Origin: Agaribacterium haliotis
GTDB lineage: Bacteria; Pseudomonadota; Gammaproteobacteria; Pseudomonadales; Cellvibrionaceae
Length of the DNA stretch: 64,000 bases
Assembly (NCBI RefSeq): GCF_002312815.1
Contig: NZ_NKQJ01000004.1
Span: 215,851 to 279,850 of the forward strand
Direction: 5' to 3'
A program made the position numbers and the translations under genes. Below, one piece after another: positions 26,066-33,889 of the stretch; within the stretch, counting starts at the first letter, position 1; each line of letters opens with the position of its first letter. Under the pieces are notes generated by a model, which worked only from the letters and a program-made list of their open reading frames with translations, did no database searches and was not told where the DNA came from.

Positions 26066-26229
26066 TTTTCCGCTAAGCGTTGGCGGTTGGCTAAGAATAT
26101 AAGTGGCGTATATTCTGTCCGCCAGCAGTGATATGAGTTTGCAGCCTCAATATGAAAAATTCTGGGCTGCAGCAGAGTTTCTGGCGTTTATTTTATCATT
26201 TTAAGGCGCAGCTTAATGTCGACCGGTTC

Positions 26230-26763
26230 TTAGTGGCTCGGGCCAATGCGTTTTTTTATACGGCTCAATGCAACAGGGGTAATACCCAAGTATTTGGCCA
26301 GGTCGTTTTGAGTGACCTTTTCTAGTAGTTCGGGTTTTGTTTGCTGCAGCTGTTGAAAGCGCTGTTCAGCGCTCAGGCATAGGAATTGATATTCGCGCTG
26401 CTCTTTTTTCATTGAGAAGCTCAATAACTGTTCAATCATTATGTTGGCAAATTCGATATCGCTGAGGCTTAGCTCTCTGACCTTTGCAAACGGCAGCTGA
26501 ATAAGCTGGCAGTCGGCCAGGCTGAGCAAGCTAAATGAACAGCAATCACCGGAGACTGCAGAGGTCATACTGGCAATAAGATCCGCGGGGCCGAGAAAGG
26601 ATTTGATAAATTCCTTGCCATCATCCGAGTTGTAATAGGCCTTAAGCAAGCCGCTTTTTACCAGATACAGATTGCGGTCGGTATCGCCTTGAACAAATAC
26701 GTGTTCGCCGCGTGTTTTGCTAACGCGCTTTCCCTGCTTGGCGACCAATTCGTCCAGTTTCAT
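26230..26763 (-). CDS. Crp/Fnr-family transcriptional regulator
   Basis: 177 residues from the ATG at 26763 (a longer frame would overlap the divergent SDR gene). Residues about 15-110 form a cyclic-nucleotide-binding-like beta roll (EHVFVQGDTDRNLYLVKSGL, FLGPADLIASM); a C-terminal helix-turn-helix follows (VTQNDLAKYLGITPVALSRIKKRI). The roll lacks the R-S/T phosphate-cassette of Crp, so cAMP binding is doubtful; the arrangement is like the many uncharacterised Crp/Fnr relatives. It is divergent from the SDR-VTT gene pair with 89 bp between starts, so it may regulate that pair and itself. Confidence 0.85.
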   Translation of the reverse strand: MKLDELVAKQGKRVSKTRGEHVFVQGDTDRNLYLVKSGLLKAYYNSDDGKEFIKSFLGPADLIASMTSAVSGDCCSFSLLSLADCQLIQLPFAKVRELSLSDIEFANIMIEQLLSFSMKKEQREYQFLCLSAEQRFQQLQQTKPELLEKVTQNDLAKYLGITPVALSRIKKRIGPSH

Positions 26764-26852
26764 TGCGTTAACCCAGGTTAATGAATATCCGTTTACCACG
26801 GCATAGCATAACCTAAGCTTGGGTTTTGCGGGAATCATGTCATGGAGCGAGT

Positions 26853-27584
26853 ATGGAACTGGTAAACAAATATATTGTTGTCACAGGTGCGACGGCCGGG
26901 GTCGGTTACGAGCTTGTGCGACAGTTACACACGAACAACAAGGTTATTGCGGTAGCGAGAAACGCAGACAAGCTGGCGCAGTTGCAGCAACAGTTTGAGG
27001 GTGTTGTTTGTTATCAGGCGGATCTATCTTGCCTCGATCAAGTTGAGACGGTAGCCGATCAGTTGGTTAAACATTTCGCCAAATTAGACGTGTTAATTAA
27101 CAACGCCGCAGTGCAAAACACGGCGCAGTTCCTCGACGATGCTTTTGTCTACGACGATATGGCGCGCGAGATTCAACTAAACTTCGGCAGTGTCTGTGCG
27201 CTGAGTTATTTACTTTTACCCTCGCTATTGCACGATCAGCCGGCGGCTATTCTCAATATTAACTCCGGGCTTGCGCTGACGCCCAAAACCTCTTCTGCGG
27301 TGTATTGTGCCACCAAAGCCGCGCTAAATAGTTTGACGCTGGCGCTGCGCTACCAACTTGCCCAGAGCAATATTGTGGTTCAGCAGGCCCTGTTGGATTT
27401 AGTTGATACGGATATGACGCGTGGACGCGGGCAAAACAAAATGTCGGCTGCCAAGGCTGCGGCTAAGATTATTGATGGTTTTCAGGCTGGGCAGCTCGAT
27501 CACGATATTGGCAAGGTGAAATTACTGCGCCTGCTTATGAGCCTGGCGCCACCGCTAGCTAGAAAAATCATGAAACGGAATTAA
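26853..27584 (+). CDS. Short-chain dehydrogenase/reductase (DltE-like SDR)
   Basis: 243 residues from the ATG at 26853 behind GGAGCGAGT. Classical SDR motifs are present: VVTGATAGVGYELVR (TGxxxGxG), NNAAVQNT (NNAG), INSGLAL (catalytic Ser region) and YCATKAALNS (Y-x3-K). The C-terminal VDTDMTRG block resembles the DltE/YbbO-type oxidoreductases. The coenzyme is NAD(P), the substrate unknown. It precedes a VTT membrane protein by 4 bp and lies divergent to a Crp-like regulator, which suggests a regulated two-gene operon. Confidence 0.88.
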   Translation: MELVNKYIVVTGATAGVGYELVRQLHTNNKVIAVARNADKLAQLQQQFEGVVCYQADLSCLDQVETVADQLVKHFAKLDVLINNAAVQNTAQFLDDAFVYDDMAREIQLNFGSVCALSYLLLPSLLHDQPAAILNINSGLALTPKTSSAVYCATKAALNSLTLALRYQLAQSNIVVQQALLDLVDTDMTRGRGQNKMSAAKAAAKIIDGFQAGQLDHDIGKVKLLRLLMSLAPPLARKIMKRN

Positions 27585-27588
27585 ATCC

Positions 27589-28272
27589 ATGAGAGCGTTA
27601 TTGAAAGTTATCGTAATTCTTGCGTTGCTTTTTGCTGCAACCTTTGTGCTGATTAAATCTACCGGGCTGCTGAGTGTCGCGCAGATTGAGGCCTGGCTAA
27701 CTGCAGCCAAAGATTTATCGCCGCTCTATGTTGGCAGCATTGTCGCGTTGTTATTATTTGCCGATCTTTTTATTGCTGTACCAACTTTAACCGTCACCAT
27801 ATTGGCTGGATATTTTCTTGGCTACAGTTATGGTGCGCTCTCGGCTCTGCTCGGTATGCAGCTGGCGGGTTGCTGCGGTTATGTTATTAGTCGTCGCTTT
27901 GGCGATTCCGTGTTTTGTTTTTTGCTAAAAGATGAAAATAAGCGCGCTGAGGCAATAGCGAGTTTTCAGCGTCACGGTTTTGCGATGATTTTGTTGTCGC
28001 GAGCACTGCCCATTTTGCCTGAAGTCTGTGCGTGTCTTGCGGGCATGACACGTATGCCTTTTCTAAAATTTATTAGTGCATGGAGCTTAAGTACGACACC
28101 TTATGTGTTAATTGCCGCCTATGCCGGCTCACTTAGCTCGCTAGAGAACCCCAAACCTGCGATTTTAACCGCTATATTTATGTCGTTTTTTCTGTGGTGT
28201 GCGTGGTTTATCTACCATCATAAAAATAAAAAAGTGCGCCAAAATCGAGCCGAGCAATTGATAAATAGTTAA
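27589..28272 (+). CDS. VTT/TVP38 (DedA-like) membrane protein
   Basis: 227 residues with about six hydrophobic helices. The central motif is FIAVPTLTVTILAGYFLGY then SYGALSALLGMQLAGCCGYVISRRFGDS, and GFAMILLSRALPILPEVCACLAGMTRMPF follows. That is the VTT domain (two G-rich re-entrant regions and an R-x-LP-x-LP-E motif). These proteins act as lipid scramblases or help envelope lipid turnover in relatives; the role here is inferred by family. Coupled to the SDR gene 4 bp upstream. Its last 4 bp overlap the stop of the convergent gene. Confidence 0.82.
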   Translation: MRALLKVIVILALLFAATFVLIKSTGLLSVAQIEAWLTAAKDLSPLYVGSIVALLLFADLFIAVPTLTVTILAGYFLGYSYGALSALLGMQLAGCCGYVISRRFGDSVFCFLLKDENKRAEAIASFQRHGFAMILLSRALPILPEVCACLAGMTRMPFLKFISAWSLSTTPYVLIAAYAGSLSSLENPKPAILTAIFMSFFLWCAWFIYHHKNKKVRQNRAEQLINS

Positions 28273-28730
28273 GTTGAGCGGCTTTTGTTAAGTGTTATTT
28301 CCGGCCACGCCTGTTTTAGGCCGGCAGCGTAAAATAAACCGATCACTAAGCATATCGATGAGCTGGTAAACCAAAACTTGAGCCCCATTGCCTGTACATG
28401 TGGGGTTTGTATTACAAAAGGCAAGAAAAAACCGTAGATACCGCGAGTGCAATAGACGGCACTGATCAGCACGAGGCAGCTTCTGAGCAGGGGCAGGCGG
28501 ATTATTAGTTTTGCACCGGAAAGCGCGTACAGGGCCCAGGTTGTTAACACTGCGGCGATCGCCAGAGTGATGATGGTCGGGTAGGCTTTGCCCTGGGCGG
28601 CCATCGTGGCCAGCTGCTCACCGGCACCAAAGGCTCGGTACCAGTCGGGGCCGCCAAAAATAACGGCAATATGGGCAAGCGCGGCGCTGAAGCTTAAGCC
28701 GCCGGCAATCAAGAGCGGTGTATTTTTCAT
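28269..28730 (-). CDS. Small four-helix membrane protein, unrecognised
   Basis: 153 residues with four hydrophobic helices (about 7-27, 50-70, 80-100, 115-140). It starts MKNTPLLIAGGLSFSAALAH, continues with IVIFGGPDWYRAFGAG and ends in a basic tail. The short loop FGGPDWYRAFGAGEQ between helix 1 and 2 is conserved in a group of uncharacterised bacterial proteins I recall but cannot name. It converges with the VTT gene and shares 4 bp with it at the stops. Probably inner membrane, function unknown. Confidence 0.6.
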   Translation of the reverse strand: MKNTPLLIAGGLSFSAALAHIAVIFGGPDWYRAFGAGEQLATMAAQGKAYPTIITLAIAAVLTTWALYALSGAKLIIRLPLLRSCLVLISAVYCTRGIYGFFLPFVIQTPHVQAMGLKFWFTSSSICLVIGLFYAAGLKQAWPEITLNKSRST

Positions 28731-28863
28731 CTATAGATTTTTCACCTGTAAGTTTGTCAGCTGTGGTTTTGTAGCGGCAGCTGCCTATTTGTAGACAGTT
28801 ATCCGGGCTTTGTTCGGCGCACGTTTGCCTTTTGCTAAAGTACCAGTGACTTATCTGTCGGGC

Positions 28864-28890
28864 AAAAAAAAACCCGCATCGCGGGCTTTT
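28864..28890 (-). terminator. Rho-independent terminator of fba
   Basis: CCCGC (28873-28877), ATC loop, GCGGG (28881-28885). On the minus strand the right arm is followed by a run of eight to nine T (28864-28872 complement). It lies about 30 bp past the fba stop codon. Confidence 0.8.
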
Positions 28891-28916
28891 TGAGTTTGTT
28901 GAACAACTTGCTGCTC

Positions 28917-29996
28917 TTAGAAGCGGTTCAGGCAGTTCAAGTCGCTGAAAGCCTGCTCGAGGCGAGTGCTCATGCTCTCTTCCATTTTTCGCAACCAAAC
29001 GCGCGGGTCGTAGTATTTTTTGTTGGGCGCGTCGTCGCCTTCTGGGTTGCCGATTTGGCCTTGCAGGTAGGCTTCTTTGTCGAGGTAGTACTGGCGGATA
29101 CCGTCCCACGCAGCCCACTGGGTGTCGGTGTCGATATTCATTTTAACAACGCCGTAGCTGATGCTCTCTTCAATCTCGGCCTGTGAAGAACCCGAACCGC
29201 CGTGGAAAACAAAGTCGAGGCTGTTAGGCGCAAGACCGTATTTCTCGCTCACATAAGCTTGAGAGTCGCGCAAGATGGTCGGTGTCAGTTTAACGTTACC
29301 GGGCTTATAGACGCCGTGTACGTTGCCGAACGATGCGGCGATGGTGAAACGATCGCTGACTTTGCTCAGCTCTTCGTAGGCGTAAGCTACTTCAGAAGGC
29401 TGGGTGTAAAGCAGGCTGTGATCCATATCGGTGTTGTCGACGCCGTCTTCTTCACCGCCGGTGCAGCCGAGTTCAATTTCGAGGGTCATGCCCATCTTGC
29501 TCATACGCTCTAAGTACTTGGCGCAGATTTCGATGTTTTCTTCGAGGCTCTCTTCGCTGAGATCAATCATGTGGCTGGAAAACAGAGGCTTGCCGGTTTC
29601 GGCAAAGTGCTTTTCACCCGCATCGAGCAGGCCGTCGATCCAGGGCAGCAGTTTTTTTGCTGCGTGGTCAGTGTGCAGGATAACCGGTACACCGTAAGCT
29701 TCAGCGACGGCGTGAACGTGTTTGGCGCCGGCGATACCACCGAGGATGGCGTTGCCCTGGCCTTCTAATTTGAGGCTCTTACCGGCAACAAAGGCGGCAC
29801 CGCCATTTGAAAACTGAACAATTACAGGAGAGTTAACACGCGCTGCGGTTTCCAGGGTTGCATTGATAGAGTCGGTACCGACACAGTTCACAGCGGGCAG
29901 AGCAAATTTGCCAGCTTTAGCTAATGCAAAGATTTTTTGAACGTCGTCGCCAGTAGCGACACCGGGTTTAACTACAGACGAGATAAGGTCCGACAT
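28917..29996 (-). CDS. fbaA: Class II fructose-bisphosphate aldolase
   Basis: 359 residues from the ATG at 29996; a longer frame adds 28 basic residues without homology. The zinc-site motif VPVILHTDHAAKKLLPWIDG, the second zinc-binding region MTLEIELGCTGGEEDGVDN and the FHGGSGSS, VVKMNIDTDTQ phosphate-binding segments are diagnostic of class IIA enzymes such as E. coli FbaA. It cleaves fructose 1,6-bisphosphate to dihydroxyacetone phosphate and glyceraldehyde 3-phosphate in glycolysis and the reverse in gluconeogenesis. The gene is monocistronic. A strong terminator follows, and a long A+T-rich upstream region separates it from the divergent hydrolase operon. Confidence 0.96.
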   Translation of the reverse strand: MSDLISSVVKPGVATGDDVQKIFALAKAGKFALPAVNCVGTDSINATLETAARVNSPVIVQFSNGGAAFVAGKSLKLEGQGNAILGGIAGAKHVHAVAEAYGVPVILHTDHAAKKLLPWIDGLLDAGEKHFAETGKPLFSSHMIDLSEESLEENIEICAKYLERMSKMGMTLEIELGCTGGEEDGVDNTDMDHSLLYTQPSEVAYAYEELSKVSDRFTIAASFGNVHGVYKPGNVKLTPTILRDSQAYVSEKYGLAPNSLDFVFHGGSGSSQAEIEESISYGVVKMNIDTDTQWAAWDGIRQYYLDKEAYLQGQIGNPEGDDAPNKKYYDPRVWLRKMEESMSTRLEQAFSDLNCLNRF

Positions 29997-30336
29997 AGGG
30001 GAGCTTCCTGAATACTTGTATTGGATTAAACGCCGTCGAGGCGGAGCGAATTTTAACCGAAATTTGCTTGCAGTTTCCACGTGAGCCCTTGCACTGGCTC
30101 AAATATCCGTCGCTTTTAAGCACATTTGTATTGTTGCGGCGCTAAATGCCGCGCTTGAGCTTTCGCCTGTTGGCACCGGCGTTTGTTTGACTTGCCTGCC
30201 CTGGTGCCGGTGTTGTCGGCTTTGTTACCAAGCGGTTACCTAATTGTGCAGTTTTTATCAGCGCTGATTGTGGTGCTTGTCAGCAGTAGGTGCACTTGGC
30301 ATGATGCCGGGGCTCTTGCTTATAAATAATCCGGCT

Positions 30337-31941
30337 ATGGATATGCCCAATTTTCTTTCCTATCTGCGACACTTGGCCGCCGTACTGGCGCTGTCTTTTT
30401 CCTGCTCCGCCTTGATGGCCGCACCCGAAACCGAGGCCGCGCTGCCTGGCCTGAGTTTTGAGCCCTGCGCGCGCTCAGTTAGCTCTGGCTGGAGCCGCCG
30501 CGCCGAGTGCGCAAGCACGGTGGTGCCTCTTGATTATCAGCAGCCCGAAGCTGAACAAATAGAGCTGAGCATCGTGCGCTTAAAATCGCGGCGCAGTCAG
30601 CCTGAGCGCGACCCGATGTTGATGTTAGCCGGCGGCCCTGGGCAGGCGGCGTCAGAGGCGTTTTTATTTGCCGATCACCGCTACCCCAAGCTAATCGAAA
30701 ACCGGGATATCTATCTAATCGACCAGCGCGGAACCGGTGACAGCACAGCCATGCGCTGTGAGGCGATGAAGGATGCCGATCTGAGTGTGCAGCGCGACTG
30801 GCATGAGCTGCAGCGCTTGACAGATGAATGCCTGCAGCAGCTGCCCGCCGACCCGCGCTTCTTTACGACTTCGGTGGCCATCCGGGATTTTGAATACCTG
30901 CGCAAACAGCTCGGCATTGACCAGTGGAATTTGCTCGGAGTTAGCTACGGTACTCGTGTGGCCCAACACTATCTGCGCCAATACCCCAATGCTATTCGCT
31001 CAGTTGTGCTTGACTCGGTATTGCCGCCGGATATGAATTTTGGCCCGGACATCGCGCTCGAAAGTGAAAAGGCCCTGCAGAATTTATTTTTGCGCTGCGA
31101 AGCCGACAAGCACTGCGCCGAGCACTTTCCCGATTTATCGACACGCACGCGTGCGCTGCTGCAAAAACTTAAAAATGAGCCGGTGCTACAGCTGCAACTG
31201 GAGGACCTAAACACCGGGCTTAACCAACATCGCGATTTTTCCCACGAGCAACTTGTCGGCATGATTCGGCTGAGCTTATACAGCGATGAGAGCATGGCGC
31301 TGCTGCCTCTGCTCTTATATCAGGCCAGCAACGGCAACGTTGCGCCGCTGGCGCGCACGGCGTGGTCCTACCAAGATAGCTTGGGTGAAGCGATCAACCT
31401 CGGCATGCACAACGCGGTAGTTTGTAGTGAGGACTACCCCTTTTATCGCCAGCAAGACATCGATATACCCGACCTGGAGCGAAGTTATATGGGGCCAATG
31501 CTGCACAGGGCGCTTGTAAAGATGTGTGAGCGCTGGCCGCAGGGCCCGGTCGACGATGATTTTAAGCAGCTTGTCAGCAGCGACAAGCCGGTGCTGTTGA
31601 TATCCGGTGAGCTCGATCCGATCACGCCGCCGGCCTACGCCGAGCGGGCCAAAGAGAAGCTGACCAATGCCCGTCACGTAGTTTTGCCGGGCCAGGGCCA
31701 CTCGGCCTCAATTATTGCCTGTGCACCGGATTTGGTTGCCGAGTTTGTCAATCGGGCCAGCGCCGAGGCCTTGCCCATCGGCTGTGTTATTGAGCTGCAA
31801 GCTTCAGCTTTTTTCTTAAATTTTAATGGGCCCTTTGTAAGCGGTGTTGAGGGGCGAGCCGGTGATAAGGGGCAGGCTCGAACTGAAACATCCGAGTTAG
31901 AAGGCGCCAGCGGGCGAGCTGCGGTGGAGTTAAATTTGTGA
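30337..31941 (+). CDS. Exported S33-family alpha/beta hydrolase (tripeptidyl aminopeptidase-like)
   Basis: 534 residues from the ATG at 30337, giving a signal peptide with likely cleavage after ALMA; a longer frame adds no signal character. The catalytic triad is visible: Ser in LLGVSYGTRVAQHYL, Asp in ISGELDPITPP and His in LPGQGHSAS. The oxyanion region is MLAGGPGQAA and a DQRGTGDS block is present, the pattern of S33 prolyl or tripeptidyl aminopeptidases such as SlpD. It probably trims peptides in the periplasm. The last 60 residues are an atypical tail. Its stop overlaps the GTG of the ABC ATPase gene by 4 bp (GTGA), so translation is coupled. Confidence 0.83.
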   Translation: MDMPNFLSYLRHLAAVLALSFSCSALMAAPETEAALPGLSFEPCARSVSSGWSRRAECASTVVPLDYQQPEAEQIELSIVRLKSRRSQPERDPMLMLAGGPGQAASEAFLFADHRYPKLIENRDIYLIDQRGTGDSTAMRCEAMKDADLSVQRDWHELQRLTDECLQQLPADPRFFTTSVAIRDFEYLRKQLGIDQWNLLGVSYGTRVAQHYLRQYPNAIRSVVLDSVLPPDMNFGPDIALESEKALQNLFLRCEADKHCAEHFPDLSTRTRALLQKLKNEPVLQLQLEDLNTGLNQHRDFSHEQLVGMIRLSLYSDESMALLPLLLYQASNGNVAPLARTAWSYQDSLGEAINLGMHNAVVCSEDYPFYRQQDIDIPDLERSYMGPMLHRALVKMCERWPQGPVDDDFKQLVSSDKPVLLISGELDPITPPAYAERAKEKLTNARHVVLPGQGHSASIIACAPDLVAEFVNRASAEALPIGCVIELQASAFFLNFNGPFVSGVEGRAGDKGQARTETSELEGASGRAAVELNL

Positions 31942-32717
31942 TTGAAGTAAAAGGTCTGAGCAAATATTACGACAAGCGCGGCGGCGCGTTTATGCAAAAA
32001 AAGCAGCGCATCTGTGCTTTGGCCGATGTTAGTTTTTGTGCGCGCGATGGTGAAATTAGCGCTTTGCTCGGTGCAAATGGTGCCGGCAAGTCTAGCGCGC
32101 TGCGCATTATTGCGACGTTGTTAAAAGCCGATAGTGGCACGGTGAGCGTTGACGGTTTTGACAGTGCCAGTGAAGCTCTGCAAGTTAGAAAACACTTAGG
32201 TTTTATGCCGCACAACAGCGGTTTGTATCCGCGTTTAACGGCCGTTGAAAATATTCGCTACTACGCCGAGATTGCCGGTGTCACCGGCGACAAACTTGAA
32301 AAAAGCCTGGCCACGTTAATTCCTATGCTCGATATGCAAGAAATTGCCGAGCGCCGCTGCGGCGGCTTTTCTCAGGGCCAGACAATGAAGGTGGCGTTAG
32401 CGAGGGCCTTAATTCACAAACCTAAAACGTTGATGCTCGATGAGCCAAGCAATGGTTTAGATGTGATGGCAACGCGCAAATTGCGCACGATACTGCGGCG
32501 CCTGCGCGATGAGGGGCACTGTATTTTATTGAGCTCCCACATTATGCAAGAGGTTGATGCGCTGTGTGATCACGTCGCCATCATAAACGAAGGGCGCATA
32601 ACACTCGAAGGTGCCGTTGCCGATATCAAGCGGCAGACCGGCCAGAGTAACCTCGAAGATGCCTTTGTCTTTGCCATCGGTGAGAGCCTCGATGAAAACG
32701 CGGAGGCGCAAGCGTGA
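31938..32717 (+). CDS. natA: ABC transporter ATP-binding protein, NatA-like
   Basis: 259 residues from a GTG that overlaps the preceding stop (GTGA). Walker A is LLGANGAGKSSALR, the Q-loop region PHNSGLYPRLT, a degenerate signature GGFSQGQTMKVALARAL, Walker B TLMLDEPSNGLD and the H-loop LSSHIMQEV. This is the NatA/CcmA-type subfamily, with CTRs that energise drug, sodium or lantibiotic-type exporters. The partner permease follows with another 4-bp GTGA overlap. The upstream hydrolase in the same coupled operon suggests transport linked to a periplasmic peptide or lipid substrate. NatAB sodium export is an analogy, not proven. Confidence 0.85.
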   Translation: MIEVKGLSKYYDKRGGAFMQKKQRICALADVSFCARDGEISALLGANGAGKSSALRIIATLLKADSGTVSVDGFDSASEALQVRKHLGFMPHNSGLYPRLTAVENIRYYAEIAGVTGDKLEKSLATLIPMLDMQEIAERRCGGFSQGQTMKVALARALIHKPKTLMLDEPSNGLDVMATRKLRTILRRLRDEGHCILLSSHIMQEVDALCDHVAIINEGRITLEGAVADIKRQTGQSNLEDAFVFAIGESLDENAEAQA

Positions 32718-33886
32718 ATACTTTTTTAACCGTGTACCTAAAAGAAGTTAAAGACAACCTCAGGGACAAGCGCTCGGTATTTTTTGCCCTGCTCTACGGT
32801 CCGCTGCTGCTACCGTTGATGGTGCTCGGTTCGCTTGTAGGGGGAATAAAAAAACACAGCGTCAACTTTGATGAGACCCTGGTTGTTTACGCCGCTGGAG
32901 ATGTTTCAGCAGCCCGACAATTTTTAGCGGAAAAAAATATACGCCTTAAGGCCGCAGGTGAGAATTGGCAGCAGCGCCTGCGAGATGGTGAACTCAACGT
33001 TGTAATCGAGCTGGATCAGAACTACCAGCAAAACCTTGTCGACGGGCGCACAGCCTTTGTTACTTTTTATTTTGATAGTGAAAACGACGTTTCGGTCAAA
33101 GCTAAGCAGCGCCTGCACAGCGCCTGGCAGGCTTATCACAGTCAACTCGCTGCGCTAAGGCTGGCAGCGCGAGGTATGAACGAGCAACTGACGCGGCCTT
33201 TTCAGTTTATCGACGCAGATATTGCTGAAACCGGCGGCCCGGAGAAAACGGTTGCACGTATGCTGCCGTTTATTGTGATTATGGCGCTGACCTTGGGTGG
33301 TTTTTATCTGGCGGTTGATATCTGCGCAGGTGAGCGCGAGCGCCATTCGCTGGAGCCGCTGCTGAGCTTGAGCATGCGTCGTTCGACCCTGGTTTTTGCC
33401 AAGTGGGCGGCGCTGTGTACGTTTGTGTGTCTCGCGGGCGCCTTGACGCTACTAAGTTGTTTTCTGTTGTTAAACTATATACCACTTGCAGAGCTCAAGC
33501 GCTTTTTCCACATTGATGCCTGGATGTTTCTGAAGCTGTTTTTCTTGATGTTGCCGCTGATGCTGTTTTTGGCTTCGGCCATGTTGCTGATAGCAAGTTT
33601 TGCCCGCAATGCCAAAGAGGCGCAGACTCACTTAGGCATCGCTATGATGCTGCCAATGGCTCCGTTTTTTCTGCTTGAGTTTTTGAGTATTAAGGCATCT
33701 AAACTGCTGTTTGCGATACCGGTTATGAGCCAGTTTTTATTGGCAGAGCGCCTGGTTGTCGATGAAAATTTAGCTGTTGAAGCGCTGCTATTGAGCTTTA
33801 GTTCCTGTTTGGCACTTGCCGTCATCTTTTTGTTGCAGATAATACGTATCTTTTCGAGCGAAAATATCTTAACAAAAGAGGCCTAA
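32714..33886 (+). CDS. natB: ABC transporter permease, NatB-like
   Basis: 390 residues from a GTG that overlaps the ATPase stop codon by 4 bp. Topology: one N-terminal helix (YLKEVKDNLRDKRSVFFALLYGPLLL), a large extracytoplasmic domain of about 170 residues, then five helices clustered in the last 200 residues (starting MLPFIVIMALTLGGFYLAVD). The segment ICAGERERHSLEPLLSLSMRR is the ABC2 coupling-helix signature (E-R-E/R-x-x-L-E-x-L). It forms the membrane subunit for the adjacent ATPase. The same order occurs in NatAB-type exporters. The downstream DUF748 gene starts 3 bp after the stop. Confidence 0.83.
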   Translation: MNTFLTVYLKEVKDNLRDKRSVFFALLYGPLLLPLMVLGSLVGGIKKHSVNFDETLVVYAAGDVSAARQFLAEKNIRLKAAGENWQQRLRDGELNVVIELDQNYQQNLVDGRTAFVTFYFDSENDVSVKAKQRLHSAWQAYHSQLAALRLAARGMNEQLTRPFQFIDADIAETGGPEKTVARMLPFIVIMALTLGGFYLAVDICAGERERHSLEPLLSLSMRRSTLVFAKWAALCTFVCLAGALTLLSCFLLLNYIPLAELKRFFHIDAWMFLKLFFLMLPLMLFLASAMLLIASFARNAKEAQTHLGIAMMLPMAPFFLLEFLSIKASKLLFAIPVMSQFLLAERLVVDENLAVEALLLSFSSCLALAVIFLLQIIRIFSSENILTKEA

Positions 33887-33889
33887 GGG

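Noticed and set aside
26764..26852. Crp/Fnr binding site between the Crp-like and SDR genes
   Set aside because: No TGTGA-N6-TCACA or TTGAT-N4-ATCAA dyad could be found.
30337..30420. Lipobox in the S33 hydrolase signal peptide (SFSC)
   Set aside because: The residues before Cys do not fit the L-x-G/A-C rule; a normal signal cleavage after ALMA is better.
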